Positions 5,544-6,400 of a DNA stretch of 6,400 bases are shown piece after piece. The first letter of the stretch is position 1; the number at the start of each line of letters is the position of its first letter. The stretch comes from Propionibacteriaceae bacterium (GTDB lineage: Bacteria; Actinomycetota; Actinomycetes; Propionibacteriales; Propionibacteriaceae), in NCBI GenBank assembly GCA_003153855.1, contig PMBM01000130.1, positions 8,958-15,357 of the forward strand. The letters are read 5' to 3'. Below the pieces are notes generated by a model. It was not told the DNA's origin and ran no database searches. It worked only from the letters and a program-made list of their open reading frames with translations. The position numbers and the translations under genes were made by a program.

Positions 5544-5933
5544 TCAGAGAGCGAGGCCGATGGCCAGCGCAATCACTCCTAGAGCTGGGATCACGCCCTG
5601 CTTGAGCGCCGCAGCTGCCTTGTCGGGCGAAGAGATCAGCAGCACCAGCGCCGCGGCAGCCATCGACCCGGCACCGGCGAAGACGAGCGTTGCTCCGGCG
5701 ACCCTGGCTCCTGCTGCGACAAGCACGATCCCGACGGTCACTGCGATCGCGAGGAACAGGTTGTAGAAGCCCTGATTGAACGCAAGCGCCTTGGTCGTCT
5801 CCGCCTCCTGCTCCGAGGTGCCGAACGTCGCCCGCGCCCGCTTGCTCGTCCACGCGATGGACTCCAGGTAGAAGATGAAGACGTGGACGATGGCGGCGAC
5901 GCCAGCTAGCACGAGGCCTGTAACGAACATCAC
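5544..5933 (-). CDS. DUF1304 family small membrane protein
   Basis: The product is 129 residues. It matches the DUF1304 (COG3759) pattern: a first helix with AAIVHVFIFYLESIAW (about residues 13-28), then an F-G-T/K-A-L-A-F stretch and the signature NQGFYNLFLA (53-62). Hydrophobic segments lie at about 3-23, 54-75, 77-100 and 110-128, giving four helices. The function of the family is unknown; it has been annotated only as a predicted membrane protein. GTG at 5933 and ATG at 5930 are adjacent in-frame starts, lying 6 and 9 nt from a perfect AAGGAG, so either would work. It begins 20 bp after the ABC-F stop and is probably co-transcribed with that gene. The Nudix gene downstream seems to have its own promoter. 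Confidence 0.87.
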   Translation of the reverse strand: MMFVTGLVLAGVAAIVHVFIFYLESIAWTSKRARATFGTSEQEAETTKALAFNQGFYNLFLAIAVTVGIVLVAAGARVAGATLVFAGAGSMAAAALVLLISSPDKAAAALKQGVIPALGVIALAIGLAL

Positions 5934-5939
5934 GGCGTT

Positions 5940-5945
5940 CTCCTT
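5940..5945 (-). promoter_or_regulatory. Ribosome binding site of the DUF1304 gene
   Basis: The minus strand reads AAGGAG, 6 nt before the GTG at 5933 and 9 nt before the ATG at 5930. It lies inside the 20-bp gap after the ABC-F stop, supporting translation of DUF1304 as the second gene of a shared mRNA. Confidence 0.75.
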
Positions 5946-5953
5946 CGGTGGGC

Positions 5954-6400
<447 letters not shown>

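Overview
The window is GC-rich (roughly 70% by eye). It has GTG starts, Ala/Arg/Val-rich proteins and actinobacterial-style promoters, so it most likely comes from the chromosome of an aerobic, high-GC Gram-positive actinobacterium. A Nocardioides/Aeromicrobium-like organism is a guess only. A SURF1 protein implies an aa3-type cytochrome oxidase. I see no IS element, integrase, CRISPR array, tRNA or rRNA gene, and no stretch above about 70 bases without a gene.

Layout from left to right. (1) The 5' end of a DUF1697-family gene runs off the left edge on the minus strand. (2) Diverging from it across a 58-bp gap, a plus-strand pair encodes a SURF1-type oxidase assembly factor and an RlmA-type 23S rRNA guanine methyltransferase, joined by a GTGA stop/start overlap. 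(3) This pair converges, with only 3 bp between stop codons, on a minus-strand LysE/RhtB-type exporter. (4) Upstream of the exporter on the minus strand is a probable operon, read right to left: a Nudix hydrolase (YfcD/isopentenyl-diphosphate-isomerase-like), a small lipoprotein of unrecognised family, and a large fused ABC exporter (permease plus ATPase). (5) At the right edge, also on the minus strand, the C-terminal 148 residues of an ABC-F ATPase are followed after 20 bp by a small four-helix DUF1304 membrane protein.

The gene content is ordinary housekeeping and transport, and I do not see a new defence or mobile system. The sequence-level signals are more interesting. All four genes that appear to begin transcription units inside the window carry a TANNNT box ending 6 or 7 nt before the start codon, the signature of leaderless transcripts. 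The lipoprotein and DUF1304 genes carry clear purine-rich Shine-Dalgarno sequences instead. The most likely start codon of the ABC exporter sits in the loop of a perfect 8-bp all-G/C hairpin, just after the stop of the upstream lipoprotein gene, which suggests translational coupling. A 7-bp inverted repeat flanks the -10 box of the Nudix gene.

Functionally, SURF1 serves respiratory chain assembly. The rRNA methyltransferase and ABC-F protein act on the ribosome. LysE and the ABC exporter act at the membrane. No shared pathway is evident beyond possible co-regulation within each short operon.
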